From Sclerodactyla briareus (lineage: Eukaryota; Echinodermata; Holothuroidea; Dendrochirotida; Sclerodactylidae), in contig JAODTK010005569.1 of assembly GCA_026419785.1 (NCBI GenBank), positions 155,974-219,973 on the forward strand: a stretch of 64,000 bases of DNA, written 5' to 3'. Position numbers and translations under genes: made by a program. Of the stretch, positions 33,926 to 44,845 are shown one piece after another; within the stretch, counting starts at the first letter, position 1; every line of letters starts with the position of its first letter. The notes beneath the pieces are model-generated. The model ran no database searches, was not told where the DNA came from, and worked only from the letters and a program-made list of their open reading frames with translations.

Positions 33926-35611
33926 GCTTTCCCTGTCACCATTACCCGGCTCAACCATCTTCACCTCCCACCCCTCATGCGACCTGACTGCCAATTTTCC
34001 ATAGTCACTCCAACACTGCCTATGCTCTTGCCCTCCCACCACAACCCCTCCCATCACAACCCCTCCCCCCCCCCCTCCCCTCCAATGAAACCCTGACTGC
34101 CCATTTCCCATATTCACTGATTCCACTCCATTACTGCTCTACTTTCCCGTTCACCTCGATCACACCCTTCCACTACACAATGACTGCCTATTCCCCATAC
34201 TCACTTCCATACTGCCCAATTCTCCCCCTCCCCTCACACTCCTCTCTCTCCCTCACTCTCACTCTCCCTTCCTCCCCCCACTCTGTGCTCAACTGAAGAA
34301 TATCGATATTTAGTTGCACAATAGATTAATCGATTGAGAATATCAAGTTCTGTTTAATCAGGGGCTATAAAATAAGCTTTTTTTTTAAAAGTTTTTTGCC
34401 CTTTAATTCCTGTTCTGACCAGTGTCAAGACCACACACCTAATAATCGTAACAGAGCAAACCTCAGCCACAGCTTATGATTGATACATGTAATGTGTAGG
34501 AGAATTACTGATTCAGCCCTCCCTGTTACCCATACATCACCTACCAGAACAAATACAAAAAGAATATGATCAATCCATTAATAATCGATCTTCAAATAGA
34601 TTATTCGATTAATGGAATAATTGTGAGGGCACAGCCCTGATGTATACCACTCTGCCCTACCTCCCCCCCCCACTTTCACACACTCCCCTCCTCTATATAA
34701 ACCCCACTGCCATTCTTCCCACTGCTGCATTCCTTAACCATCATTCAGGGAAAGCAATTCTGGACTTAAGGGTGGTGGGGGGGGGGCGGTTCGGTCAGTG
34801 GGGTCAGGGTGACTATTGCCCCCACATTCTACCTAAGCCCACGGCTCTGTACTATAACACACAGGTTCACCACATGTATGTGGTACAGGACATTATGATG
34901 AGTTCATTAATGTATCCTGGTTTTGTCAGTTTCCCCTCATCTCAAAAGATTCTGCCGAACAAAACACACATCGCTGTATTAGTCTCAGCTAGTTCTTGCA
35001 CAAAATCATCCTCTCTCATCGATCCCCATTTACGGATCTGACTGGTACAAATAGAACGGGGGCGTCAGACAATTTGATGACGCCTAGTGCTCTTTTAAGC
35101 CCCGGAACTTAACTCGGCTGTTGAAAGAAACTCTCTCTCTCCTGGTTTTAGTATCTCCAAATTGAGTATTCGTACCGTCTCTGATTACGTCAAGGTTTTT
35201 CTCTCAATCAGGCCTAAAGTGTGCGTGGGAGGAGTATGCTGCTGATCCCAACCATTTCCTGGGGCGAGAATTGCCGTCCTGCGGTATCCTTAGTCCTGGG
35301 TAAAATCTTTTCTTTATTACCATGTACACTGTAGCTACCCTGGCTCATGTCAGGAGTGTTTGGCGTGACATGAATTGGCATCTTATCTGCCGAGAGTAAC
35401 AGGCTCCTCTGTTGGAAAAGTGAGAATTGTTTTCTGACAAAATTCCAACAAAGGTAAACTTAATTCCCTTATTTGTGGTTTAATAAATGAAGAGGACGGA
35501 GTTGTTTTATATATACATATAAACCAAGCTCCAGCAATCCAGTGATAATGCTCCTATATGCCAATTGAGGCTAGTATGTGGAATACTGGAGATAAGGCAT
35601 GTCTTTTGCAA
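33926..35611. other. No supported gene; C/T-rich then AT-rich sequence
   Basis: 33950-34280 is rich in C and T, with CACAACCCCTCCC duplicated at 34040-34066. 34290-34639 holds ATTAATCGAT palindromic patches and ends ...GGGCACAGCCCTG, whose complement CAGGGCTGTGCCC is a common hAT tip, so it may be an old hAT fragment. A 7 bp-arm hairpin (GGCGTCA...TGACGCC) lies at 35061-35084. Confidence 0.4.
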
Positions 35612-36325
35612 TTATATCCCCACTTCGGGGATATTATGTGTTGCTTCGCCGTCACGTCGCGTCCGTTTGAGCCGAAACTTTGCACACAAGTTCGCCATAT
35701 ATTTAAAATCAGATGGGTTTTTTGAATGTGGATGTCGCCGCACTGCAGGTTTCCAGCAAATTTGCATAATTTGTGCAATTTCACAAGTTGGTCAGATTTC
35801 CACGAAACTTGGTAGGTGGGGACTATTCGGGTCCCGAAAAAAGTGAAGGTAATTCAAGGTCCCCAGAAGGTCAAATTTACTAACGCGAGTTTACACAGTT
35901 GGTCGGATTTCAATGAGGCTAATAGTAATAGGTGTGGACGATGTTTGGTCCTGAAAAGTTGGAGGCCATTCGGGGGTCATTAGAGTTCAAAGTCCACGCT
36001 AATTGCATCTTTTGCCCATTTTTTTGAAAGTTTGTCTGATTTCCACAAGACGGGTAGTGGGAGACTTTTAATTGGACCCCGAAAGAAGCTGGGAGGTTTA
36101 TTTCAAATAAAAAAGTCCCAAGGTAAATTATCAAAAGTTTGTCAGATTTTCCAACCGAAACTTTGTAGGTGACATGTAAAGCACGCTTTTGAGACTACAT
36201 TCGCAGTGAAAAATTGCACTATAGAAAAGCTTGTCATTTCATTATTAATCAATAATGCCATCCACATGCAAACTATATAACCATCTTCACCAACTATCCG
36301 CGAGGTGGGGATGTACACGTTGGCG
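35612..36325 (+). mobile_element. Hairpin-tipped element with internal subrepeats, copy 2
   Basis: The left tip TATCCCCACTTCGGGGATA is a perfect hairpin (7 bp arms), followed by TTGCTTCGCCGTCACGTCGC. The right tip GGTGGGGATGTACACGTTGGC matches the right tip of the copy at 44846 (ACGGGGATATGCCGTTGGC). The interior has about four diverged units, each with TTGGTCAGATTTCCACGAAA-like sequence, a GGTGGGGACTAT-like phrase, a GAAGGT-like phrase and AATTTGC-type ends. Confidence 0.7.
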
Positions 36326-36429
36326 CAGTGTACCCGCCAGCATTTTCTAATGTTTTATGCTTATATATACGCCCAGGGCAGCACTACAGACTTTTGACAT
36401 TGGTTGGCCGTCCTACCTATAAAAATCTG

Positions 36430-36451
36430 CCCCCCCTCCCCCCCCCCCCCC

Positions 36452-36500
<49 letters not shown>
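36430..36500 (+). repeat. C homopolymer, 71 bases with two interruptions
   Basis: C from 36430 to 36500 with T at 36437 and A at 36452; the last 48 bases are pure C. It is the longest homopolymer in the window. Read length through it is doubtful. Confidence 0.9.
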
Positions 36501-36501
<1 letters not shown>

Positions 36502-36557
36502 TCACGCTCTGTGCTGGAAGGCAGTTGCGCATGCTATATTATTACAACTTCCATATT

Positions 36558-36865
36558 CATTCCGCTAAGCGCCCATCTCCCGTATGCGACCACCCCAACT
36601 TTTTTGCAAGCAGGATTACCCACCAACACATGGGGGCTGCAGAAATTGCACATTTATTACATGAAATTTTGAACACGTTACCCTAACAGACCTTCCATAT
36701 CCCACATGTGAAGCAAACATTTATGCTATTTTCCAACATGCATGATCCCCCCCCCCTCCCCTTCCCTCCACAACACCACCCTCCCCCATATTATTATGGA
36801 AGAATAATCAGTGAAAGTTATACCTCTTAGTCTCCTTTTGCAAGCGCCTGGCCTTAGCGGAATTA
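36558..36865 (-). mobile_element. CATTCCGCTAAG-tipped MITE, copy 2 (short)
   Basis: The left end CATTCCGCTAAGCGCCCATC, TCCCGTATGCG matches the right end of 27321-28038. The right end CAAGCGCCTGGCCTTAGCGG, AAT matches its left end. It is therefore the same family, inverted and with most of the interior missing (about 308 bp against 718 bp). Confidence 0.7.
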
Positions 36866-37037
36866 ATACTGTACTCTACTGATACCCTATGCCTCCATGT
36901 CGCTCGATCTAGAATTTGTCTCTGCAGCTTGCATATCCTTTAAGTTGGTATAACAAAACTGGTATGCGGTGTACGATCACACGAACGGACACAATTGTAT
37001 GTCGTTCTGTTTTTAGTATCCGATGTCCATATAGCTC
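36866..37037. other. No feature seen
   Basis: Short unassigned stretch between two MITEs. Confidence 0.3.
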
Positions 37038-37504
37038 TCCATCACAAAGTTACAGTCCTTTGAATGTGTGCATGTGTATTGTGCAAGATCAGGAAGCATC
37101 CCATCATGCAATGGTAAATGATGTCATACTTTATATTTTTGTTTCCTATCAAAATGTACACATTATTTTCACTTTGGAGAATAATTAGTCTATGAGAGAG
37201 GACTGCTGTAAAGGGGGGATTGGTTTGATTGTTACTGTTGGTGAAAGACACAGAATTTCTGTGGATGTTGAATTTATTTAATCACATGAAACCATAGATA
37301 CATAACATATATCTGTTTTTTGAACTGTACTTCAGCATTAAATTGTGCAATAGGGATTCCCCCTATTTTCTCCGCAAATGTAATTGACCAATCTTTGAAG
37401 GCCAACAACTCTACTTGCGTTACATGATCACGCACATGATGTATAGTTTTTTCCATTCCCTGCAGTACAACCCCTGTTGTATTCAGCCTGCAGGTGTCCT
37501 TTAA
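37038..37504 (+). mobile_element. TTAA-flanked MITE, diverged copy
   Basis: It matches 10555-10985 through GTTACAGTCTTTCAATTTG-like sequence, CATGTGTATTGTG, AAGCATCCCATCAT, AATTGTGCAATAGGGAT-like and GTTTTTTCCATTC. It ends CCTGCAGGTGTCCT then TTAA at 37501-37504. The left terminus is lost or unrecognisable. Confidence 0.65.
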
Positions 37505-38449
37505 CTGCCCAAATTACAAGAGTATTTACTGGTACCGCCAAAAAAATTATTATTTTGTTCAATTGTTGGTGCAGGCTAGCTGGTACCTCAAGGGGGAATA
37601 GGTGGGGGGGGGGGGGGGGAGGGGGGAGACGGGATGACACCAGGTCCCCTGGTTCGTCTTGCCAGCTGCACAACTTGCGTGGAGAAGGTCCCGGTGGATG
37701 CAGCTTGGTGCCTTCCAGGCATGTACTCCCGGAGTGAGTCAATTGTGTACGCCACCCCTTCTAAACCCTAACGGGTGGAGTCATTGGTTCAAGTGGGTCA
37801 TAAATCTGTACATGACCAAACAAATTCTGGAAATAACCCACTAGGGAAGCCAGTTTTCATTGTGTTTTCCACATAATCTGAGTAAAATAACACCCCCCCC
37901 CCTCCCAAATCAGCTACATGACTGGCCCATTTAGGAAAGTGGACCTCGCATGTAGTCATCTTGATTTGAAATGACCTCCACTTGACTTTGACCATCCCTG
38001 GGTATTGGGAGTGTGTCATACTATTGACAAGTGCATTACATCCCCTTCATGTACTCAAGCTGAAGGAAGTGTGATAGTTACAATGGGTCAACCTGATCTC
38101 GTTCAGTGGGGAGGATCGTCGTCGGCCAATCAGAGATAACTGCTCCAATACGTACAGACCAAACATCCATAGAGGCCCAGAGGTGATTGCAAGACATTGA
38201 GAGATTTACGAGACATTTTTGTGGGTTACTTGAGGTGCACACATTATCGGGTGAGATGGAGAGGACGTGGACATGCCTTAATTACCCTTCAACATTGATT
38301 GTTGCAGTTTCTCAGGTCAGGATACTGCGCCATGGACATACAGATTATCGTAGAGATAATTGTTTTGACGGGGTCTCACCGTGCCTGGGGGTTTGATGAG
38401 GGGGGCATGACTAGAAGAGGGGGTGATGCAGTACCTTGGAGGGTGTATG
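37505..38449. other. No gene seen; one G run
   Basis: The G-rich block at 37604-37628 and a C run at 37892-37902 give long low-complexity frames on both strands (37428-37742). No gene support. Confidence 0.4.
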
Positions 38450-38825
38450 GAATATGAGGGACAACCAAAGGGGGGCAATTTGTGTTGGCAGTTGGGGGGA
38501 CGGACAGGATGAATACTATCTAAGCGGAGCGCCACCACAGGTTGACCTGTATAGTACAAGAAAATTGCCCGTTTTACAGACCCTCCAGATTGCAGGAACG
38601 GCAATTCCCGTATGCCTTATGGGACAGTAAGCAGCATTCCTAAAATCGATAACAAATTTCTCCAAAAGGAATGGTTCTCCAAAAAAAACTTTATGGCTTT
38701 TAGATATCAATTTCTAGGTTTTGCGTTTGGTGCTGTGACATTCGAAATACGATGCAAGTGAGGTTATGGCCATGAAAGGAGCAATGGGAATGGGCAATAG
38801 CAACAATCACTACGTTAGCTGCTAG
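38450..38825 (+). mobile_element. Solo arm of the palindromic element
   Basis: This is colinear with 2400-2765: GGCAATTTGTGTTGGC, GGGGGACGGACAGGATGAAT, AGCGGAGCGCCACCACAGGT, TACAAGAAAATTGCCCGTTT, GGCAATTCCCGTATGCCTTA, TGGGACAGTAAGCAGC, GGTTCTCCAAA, TTTTGCGTTTGGTGCTGTGA and AAATACGATGCAAGTGAGGT. No inverted partner lies nearby, so it is a single arm or one end of a truncated element. Confidence 0.8.
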
Positions 38826-38846
38826 ATATGTCGGATACAGTGTCAG

Positions 38847-38953
38847 CGAATAATCAGTTGGCCTCAAATTTCGGTGGGACAAAATGCATTGCGTCCCCCC
38901 AACCAAAACATTGGAGGGGACAAGTCATCCTCCCACCCCATGATTGCCACCCT
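38847..38953 (+). repeat. Dispersed repeat, copy 2 (partner at 3942)
   Basis: CCTCAAATTTCGGTGGGACA, AAATGCATTGCGTCCCCCCA, then CCCCATGATTGCCACCC. In this window it directly follows a palindrome arm; the 3942 copy lies about 1.2 kb beyond the palindrome, so the two may belong to one larger family. Confidence 0.6.
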
Positions 38954-40840
38954 TGCATACATGTAGCTTCAGGACTTAAACTACTTTTTTCATTTCGAGG
39001 GCTACTTCCCAAAAAAAAAGAGCCGCCGTAAATCTGATTTCGGGGGCTACTTTTGGATTTTCGATGGCTCCTCCATTTTTCAGTTAAAAGCTAAAATCAT
39101 GATAATTTGGCCTCATTCATTCATGAAGCATATATTAACTCAACTGCACTCTTAAAACACCATATAATACTCTTCACACTCCACAGTAGTCCACCCTGAA
39201 CAACAGCTGCCAAGGAACATACGAAATTGAATATGAATTCGGGCTTCCCTAAGTTCTCGCATGTGTGTGTGGTGGGTTAGTATGTGTATAGTAGGGCTGT
39301 CGGTTTGTAGAGAATACGAACAATAAAACGATTGTAAGTTGTAACGAATATTCATCATCGTCCAATAATTCAGTGTCAGTTATTTGTTCCAAGATGTGAC
39401 TCAAAATTAACTTTGAACAATTCATTGTGTGTCTTCGTTTCCTCTTCAGTTTGCTTGTGTTTCTGCAAGCCTGTCACAAAAGAAGAGGTCATGGCGGCCA
39501 CTTTATTGAAACACATATTCCCTTTGTACAACCAGGTTTTGACATGACATTGTCCACTGAAATACTGCTTTGTCAGCAACCTTGTTTCTCATTGCTTGTG
39601 AAAAATAATCAGTGAATTATCATTTTATTATCTTATTTCGGTACATTTCATCCCATCGTTTTATGATTCAAAATCGTTTTTGTGACATTGTGAGATGTTG
39701 TCGGCCATGTGCGTGTGCAACACTGGCTATATGCTCTCTCCTACCTCCCAGCTCAGCCTGCAAGCTGAGCGGATCGCGTGCTGTATAAGCTTTGATCTGC
39801 GTATTGTACAACCCCTCCAATTCAAATTCCTGCACAGTACATGGCATGCACAGCTCAGAAACTGTTTAGTAGGTCAATAAGATGAGCAGGCAGTTGGCAC
39901 ATGAATATGTGCATTCCAGTGCTTGCACTCTCGCAGCAGTGTAACAATGCAAATTGCGTTGCATGTGTTTTAAAATTGCTCAATATGCACGTCGATTATC
40001 TCCCTGTATCAAATGTTGAGCCAAAGAAATAATGATTTTCATGTGCATGACAATCCATGCATCAATTTATTGATGCAAATACCAGCGTTGGATAGTATAA
40101 AAACAGATTGTAATCACGCAATTGACTATTCAACTAGTAATAGCCTAGGCCTAGATGCTTTTTAGTTGGGAAATTTCCAGATTCTGTTGGAAAGTTTCAC
40201 CATGAATAAATCATCGTAATGATGCCGAAACATGTCAGACTAATAAAAAACAGTACCAGAAGGGTATCTGAAAATATTTCATCACATAATTTGCAAAGCC
40301 CAACCTAGAAACATCAAAACCACATCAAATCATATTCCCAATTTCATAACATCGCGAATGACTAGATGTGTAGCCTAATGTTAATTTCACATCGACTACA
40401 GTGTGTTGTAGGCTATCATTTCTAAGCCATGTGCTTCCCAAAATTGACATCGTAACTTTGAACTGTTTCATGTGTTACTTACAAGAATATGGTCAATTCA
40501 CTAATTAATGGAAGTGCAATTATAAATAACAGCTTCCACAATGATTTTCATCACATTTACAGCGACTTCGAGGTTGTGCTTGCTTCAGTATTCAAGCTGA
40601 ATTGAGGCAATAGAGTACATGGCAGCTCGGCAGCATGTAGGCTACTTGTAATGTATGCAGTGTGAGTGAATGGGTGTACTGTGTTCAGTTGAAATAGAAT
40701 TTTATTTATCGGAAAGGGAGAGGGGGGGGGGGGTGTCTATGTGCGGAAATACATAGCAAATTACAAAACATTGCTCCAGTACGTATGCACGATATGTCAA
40801 GTGAATTCATCATTTTGTATTAGCGACATATCGGCCAATT
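38954..40840. other. No gene seen
   Basis: AT-rich sequence. AGGGCTGTCGGTTTGTAGAG at 39293 resembles a hAT tip, but no partner end was found. GGGGGCTACTT-type phrases are repeated near 38998 and 39042. Confidence 0.4.
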
Positions 40841-41341
40841 TTGTGCAGTAATTGTTTCAATTCAGTCGCTTTTAGGTTTTGCGATAATCGGTATGTTACG
40901 ATCGTATTTAGCTCTGTAAGTAATTCACCGATACTGATACTGAATACGGATCATGCCATAATCGGACCTGCCGGTCGTTCCGGCCTATCCAGACAACGGA
41001 TTATATTGCCGTTGTATTTTTGGCTGTTCACGGAGGAAAGTATCGCGCATATCTGGACATGTTTTAAGAATGTTGAAGTCACGTTTTTGCAGTTTTTCCA
41101 GCGGAGAATTGGCGACATATTTCCCCCATCAAACTCACAACTTGGCCCATCGAACTGGAGCTTAGGGGATATTTTTACGGGGGCGAATTTTCTCAGTATT
41201 TCATTTTTTATTCGCCCCCGTCACGGCGATTTCGGGTGCTCTTTCAGCGTTTCGGGGGTGAATTCGCCCTCCGCCCCCATGTTTTTTAAGCGCTGTGTAG
41301 CTTACTTGTCAGCCCAAATCAAACTCAAGGTACTCTTCTGA
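40841..41341 (+). other. Long open frame (166 codons) in a CpG-richer block, status unresolved
   Basis: The plus frame has 166 codons, one of the longest in the window, and a minus-strand frame over about 90 codons is also open. The block is CpG-richer than its flanks (TATCGGCC, GATCGT, CGGTCGTTCCGG). No known domain, splice-bounded exon or homologue is recognised. The 3' part carries a strong inverted repeat (41177-41221) and further GGGGGTGAATTCGCCC-like sequence, which argues for structured or repeat DNA over protein coding. Confidence 0.25.
41177..41221. repeat. Perfect 12 bp inverted repeat (hairpin)
   Basis: ACGGGGGCGAAT (41177-41188) and ATTCGCCCCCGT (41210-41221) are exact complements around a 21-base AT-rich loop. 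A related GGGGGTGAATTCGCCC follows at 41251-41266. Confidence 0.85.
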
Positions 41342-41959
41342 CTAATCCCAGAAACTCAGCTCCTATGCAATTGTCAATGTTGTCATACACGCACCATTGC
41401 CTAATGGAGCGTCTTGTATGCAAGCCTGTAGATCTCCACTTGACAAGAGTAAGACCGAGTGTCTGCATACGGAGGGCCGAAATGAAAACAATCCACAGAC
41501 GATGTTCTGTGTAAATTGTCCGTGAAGTTATCACGCTCGGAAATTCATGGATTCACTGATCATGCAAGTAAAGTGGGTCAAGTTCCCGTCTGTCAGGAGA
41601 GCTGCGTGCTGCTGATTGCACAAAGTGCACAGACGCTCAGAGGACACAGGCACATATTGTCAGAGAATCTATAATACATCTGTCGCAGTTTATACAGTCT
41701 GATGGTCTAGCTTAAAGCCCCAGAACTCATCTGGAGCAGAGTGCAATTAAACTCAGAATAGGTAGAAGAACTTGTGAAATGGCTTGGAGGAGGGGGGGGG
41801 GGGACAGGGAGAAATATGGGGCAGTATAACAAAGATTCCTGCTCATGAAAAATCTTTTTAACAGGATGGAGAGGAGGTTTCCTGGTAATGTGCCTATTGT
41901 GTCAGTACTACTGACTGGACTTTGGTAGCAGGAAGTTTCTTTCTGATGCTGAAGGATAA
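41342..41959. other. No gene seen
   Basis: Mixed sequence with a G run near 41792-41803, leading into the 49 bp minisatellite. Confidence 0.4.
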
Positions 41960-43036
41960 CAGATCATGGTAATAACAGGGGGTGTCATGACAGGGTCTAC
42001 CCATGTCACAGACCATGGTAATAACAGCGGGTATCATGACTGGGTCTGACCATGTCACAGACATGGTAATAACAGGGGGTGTCATGACAGGGTCTGTTCA
42101 TGTCACAGACCATGTTAATACCAGAGTGTCATGACAGAGTCTGACCATGTCACAGACATGGTAATAACAGGGGGTGTCATGACAGGGTCTGACCATGCCA
42201 CAGACCATAGTAATAACAGAGGGCATGACAGGGTCTGTTCATGTCACAGACCATGGCAATAACAGGGTTGTCATGACAGGGTCTGACCATGTCACAGACC
42301 ATGGTAATAAATAACATGGGGTGTCATGACAGGGTCTGACCATGTCACAGGACCATGGTAATAACAGAGGGCCTCATGACAGGGTCTCTTCATGTCACAG
42401 ACCATGGTAATAACAGCGGGTATCATGACTGGGTCTGTCCATGTCACAGACCATGGCAATAACAGGGTGTGTCATGACAGGGTCTATCCATGTCACAGAC
42501 CAATTGAGACCATGGTAATAACAGGGGGTGTCATGACAGGGTCTGACCATGTCACAGACCATGGTAATAACAGGGTACGTATCATGACAGCTAGTCTGCC
42601 CATGTCACAGACCATCCAGAACAGGGGGTTCTGACCATGTCACAGACCATGGTATAACAGGGGGTGTCATGACAGTGTCCTCATGTCACAGACCATCCAT
42701 AACAGGGGGTGTAATGACAGGGTCTGACCATGTCACAGGACCATGGTAATAACAGGGGTGTTATGACAGGGTCTGTCCATGTCACAGACCATGGTATAAC
42801 AGGGGGTGTCATGACAGGTCTGACCATGTCACGGTCCATGGTAATAACAGGGGTGTTATGACAGGGTCTGTCCATGTCACAGACATGGTAATAACAGGGG
42901 TGTTATGACAGGGTCTGTCCATGTCACAGACCATGGTATAACAGGGGGTGTCATGACTGGGTCTGTCCATGTCACAGACCATGGTAATAATAACTGGAGG
43001 ATCGAGTCTCACCAAGTCACAGACCATGTCAATAAA
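41960..43036 (+). repeat. Minisatellite, unit 49 bp, about 22 copies
   Basis: The unit reads ACCATGGTAATAACAGGGGG, TGTCATGACAGGGTCTGTCC, ATGTCACAG. The first two CATGGTAATAAC phrases are exactly 49 bases apart (41965, 42014). Variation includes GACC or GTCC, missing AAT, and short insertions. The unit is rich in CATG and TCATGA palindromes. The frames of 60-90 codons here are periodic artefacts. Confidence 0.93.
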
Positions 43037-43948
43037 CTCACCAAGATTTGCACTATAAGATGGTGAAAATATAACCAATGGTATGGGCGAGTTTAGGTTT
43101 GAGCCAGTTAAACTTTCCTTATTTCTTCAGAACGGAACTACAGTAGGGCATGCAAAATACCGTGGAGAAACTACCAGAGTGAATTATAATCTCAACTTTA
43201 ATCTGAAAAAAAAATGCATGACGTGACATTTGATATCATTCTGGCTTCATTAAAATGATTAATCTGCAAATTACGGTCCAAAAGCTCTGCTGAACTATGC
43301 AACATTCATCCTAGCTAGAGACATTTCTTCAATTGCTTCCAATCTATGTGCAGTTCTGCTAACCTTTTGTTTAGTGCCTGGAGGGCAGAAACTTTGCCAA
43401 ACAGATTTCTAAATATCAAGCTATAAATATCCATCTCATTATCTTCAAGGTTGTAACATGTAAGGAAAGTACCAGCGGCACTAGTGTTGGCCATGCTCTT
43501 GCATTTAGCAGAGGGAGAGAGAGGGAGAAAAATGTTTGTTTCGTAGAGCTCATGTCATTGAATGTATTGCTTTGCATTTATTAATATTATCAACCCAGGG
43601 GCATATTCTGATGCTCAGTGCTCTGCTGTGGGCGTTCATCACTTCACCCAGCTCCCATAACCTCAGCTTTTGAGCCTGCAGCATGCTGTTCAGACCCAAG
43701 CTGCGAAAGCTGCTGTTCATAGGCTGCGTTACAACAGTTTTACCATAAGAAACCTTGGCGGAGTGGGGCGAGGGCTCAGCTGAGCGTGAGAAACCTCAGT
43801 GGAGTGGGCTCAGCCGTCCGTACGGGCCTGCTGACCGGGAAGCCTGGGCTCTCTGTCATACAGTAGGAGACAGTGATGCTGACCTCGCGCTTAGAAACTA
43901 CAGAGATTTGGTTATACGGTAGCTCATGAGATCGGCTAATAGCAGGAT
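43037..43948. other. No supported gene
   Basis: Mixed sequence. A CTCAGCTGAGCGTGAGAAAC / CTCAGTGGAGTGGGCTCAGC diverged direct repeat lies at 43770-43815. It may be the 5' side of the LINE fragment but no reverse-transcriptase motif is visible. Confidence 0.4.
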
Positions 43949-44845
43949 TTGGACATTATAATCCAGCAGTCCAACCTCTGTTACGCCCGCAAACAGTACT
44001 TGCGAGCATGGCGCTTGAGCCTCTGTGGCTTTGAGCCCATACCCAACAAACTTGCCTGCCTCAGTGCAACCGCTACACATAACCAAGACGGGAAGTTTGC
44101 TGCGAGCAATGGCCAGAAGGCTGGGAAGCAGTGCTCTGGTACACCCTCTATTCCAGAAACCTTTTCATTCCAGGACTGAACAGCTCATCATCTCTCGAAA
44201 GCATGACAAAACTTTTCCCGCCATTTTCTTTTGGAGGTTCTGTCCTGGGATCCTCAGATTCTATAGTTCTTCTTGGCATGCGTCTGACTCCTGATCTCAG
44301 CTGGGAATCCCATACTGCAGATATTGCCAAGCAGGCCTCTCAGAAACTTGGTATCATCTTCTGCTCTCGAAACTACTCTGAGCCTCTTCATCTGTTGGCT
44401 CTATAGAGCACAGATTCGCACCCCAGCTGGAGTACCGTTTCCACGTTTGGGTAGGAGCCCTCCGACAGTCTTTGAAATCCTTGTTAAGATACAGTCCAAG
44501 GATATCATACTTATTTGAGATCACTCTTCGACTTCTTTGACTTGCGAAGCCTTGCGCACTGTAGATGTGTCGCAGATCTCTCTCTCTCTTTTCTATCGCT
44601 ACATCTTTGGCATTGCTCCTCCGAGGTGGGCTCTATTATGCCCCCTCCCTTCATCCCATCCCAGGTAACTTGGCTGGCAAGCCGCATTCACTGATATACT
44701 GTTTGCATCCCTGCAGCCCACTCTGCTTCTCATTCGTCGTCAGAACCTCCCACCATTGGTCTGCTTTCCCTCTTCCTGCAACCTTCAGCTTTCCAAGTCT
44801 AGACTCAACAAGCTGTCTCTCACTCCTCTTTCACAGCTCTTTCAT
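43949..44845 (+). pseudogene. Non-LTR retrotransposon reverse transcriptase, C-terminal remnant
   Basis: Translated segments match the end of a Jockey/CR1-like LINE reverse transcriptase: a TEQLIISRKHD phrase (about 44178), then VLLGMRLTPDLSW..H...IAK.AS.KLGII (about 44258-44360), LYRAQIRTP (about 44399) and VADLSL..SLFYRYIFG-type sequence near 44570-44610, the tail of such proteins. The frame changes at about 44215 and 44405, there are stops, and the catalytic FADD-type motif lies upstream or is lost. It is a dead 5'-truncated copy. The clade within non-LTR elements cannot be settled here. It abuts the hairpin-tipped element at 44846. Confidence 0.75.

Noticed and set aside
41960-43036. CRISPR-like array of regular direct repeats
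   Set aside because: The whole 49 bp unit is repeated with no unique spacers, and the context is eukaryotic.
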